Positions 20,801-20,911 of a DNA stretch of 20,911 nucleotides are shown here, piece by piece. The position numbers and the translations under genes are program-made. The stretch is from NCBI GenBank assembly GCA_052389435.1, contig JBQTIB010000064.1, positions 1 to 20,911 of the forward strand, read 5' to 3'. Numbering within the stretch: position 1 is the first letter of the stretch; every line of letters starts with the position of its first letter. The notes beneath the pieces are model-generated. The model was not told where the DNA came from, made no database searches, and saw only the letters and a list, made by a program, of their open reading frames with translations. The DNA comes from JBQTKD01 sp052389435. GTDB lineage: Bacteria > Actinomycetota > Actinomycetes > Sporichthyales > Sporichthyaceae.

Positions 20801-20911
20801 CGACGCGGTGATGGCCTGAGCGGGTCGTAACGCGCGGATGCCCTTCTGGGCAGGGACGATTGGGACTTCCTAGGGTTCCGCTCGTCCTCGCTTGAAGGGC
20901 ATCTGCTGGAT
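20801..20911. other. End of window, no gene called
   Basis: The minus strand keeps the frame of the small protein open to a TAG near 20870, preceded by thirteen further codons running off the window. No start or family pattern lets me call a gene. Confidence 0.4.

Noticed and set aside
1..20911. CRISPR arrays, rRNA genes and riboswitches
   Set aside because: No regularly spaced repeats, rRNA sequence or known riboswitch core was seen on either strand.

Overview
The window is GC-rich and coded like an actinomycete: there are many GTG starts, a gltX gene preceded by an FAH-family gene and followed by tRNA-Gln and tRNA-Glu genes, a PucR-type regulator, and a tyrosine integrase with a small excisionase typical of actinobacterial integrative elements. 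Genus and species cannot be set from the sequence alone.

Region 1 (1-12242) looks like one catabolic island in three transcription blocks. Block A (plus, 124-3437) encodes the gamma subunit, coupling protein, beta subunit and Rieske ferredoxin of a soluble diiron monooxygenase of the toluene/alkene/isoprene type, then a CaiB/BaiF-type CoA-transferase and a strong terminator. The catalytic alpha subunit and the reductase are not in the window. A small secreted protein follows (3601-4143). Block B (minus, 7647-4180) encodes two SCP2-like lipid carriers, a GNAT acetyltransferase, a 54-residue stand-alone YHS metal-binding protein and a PucR-family regulator. Block C (plus, 8131-12242), divergent from B across a 483-base control region, encodes a large linalool dehydratase/isomerase (Ldi)-like enzyme, an NTF2-fold protein, a MoxR-type AAA+ ATPase and a VWA-domain partner.

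A reasonable reading (inference) is a pathway for an unsaturated, probably isoprenoid-like hydrocarbon or its tertiary alcohol. The Ldi-like enzyme would hydrate, dehydrate or isomerise, the diiron monooxygenase would epoxidise or hydroxylate, the CoA-transferase would activate an acid product, the SCP2 proteins would carry hydrophobic intermediates, MoxR/VWA would mature a metalloenzyme, and PucR would control expression. I do not recognise this exact combination as a described system.

Region 2 (12331-16684) is ordinary chromosome: exodeoxyribonuclease III, a protein usually annotated as 3-methyladenine DNA glycosylase, an FAH-family hydrolase, glutamyl-tRNA synthetase, tRNA-Gln(CTG) and tRNA-Glu(CTC).

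Region 3 (16685-20911) is accessory DNA: a tyrosine integrase and excisionase abutting tRNA-Glu, a complete 1331-base IS3-family element with 3-base target duplication, about 0.5 kb with no convincing gene, and a small acidic protein of unknown function.
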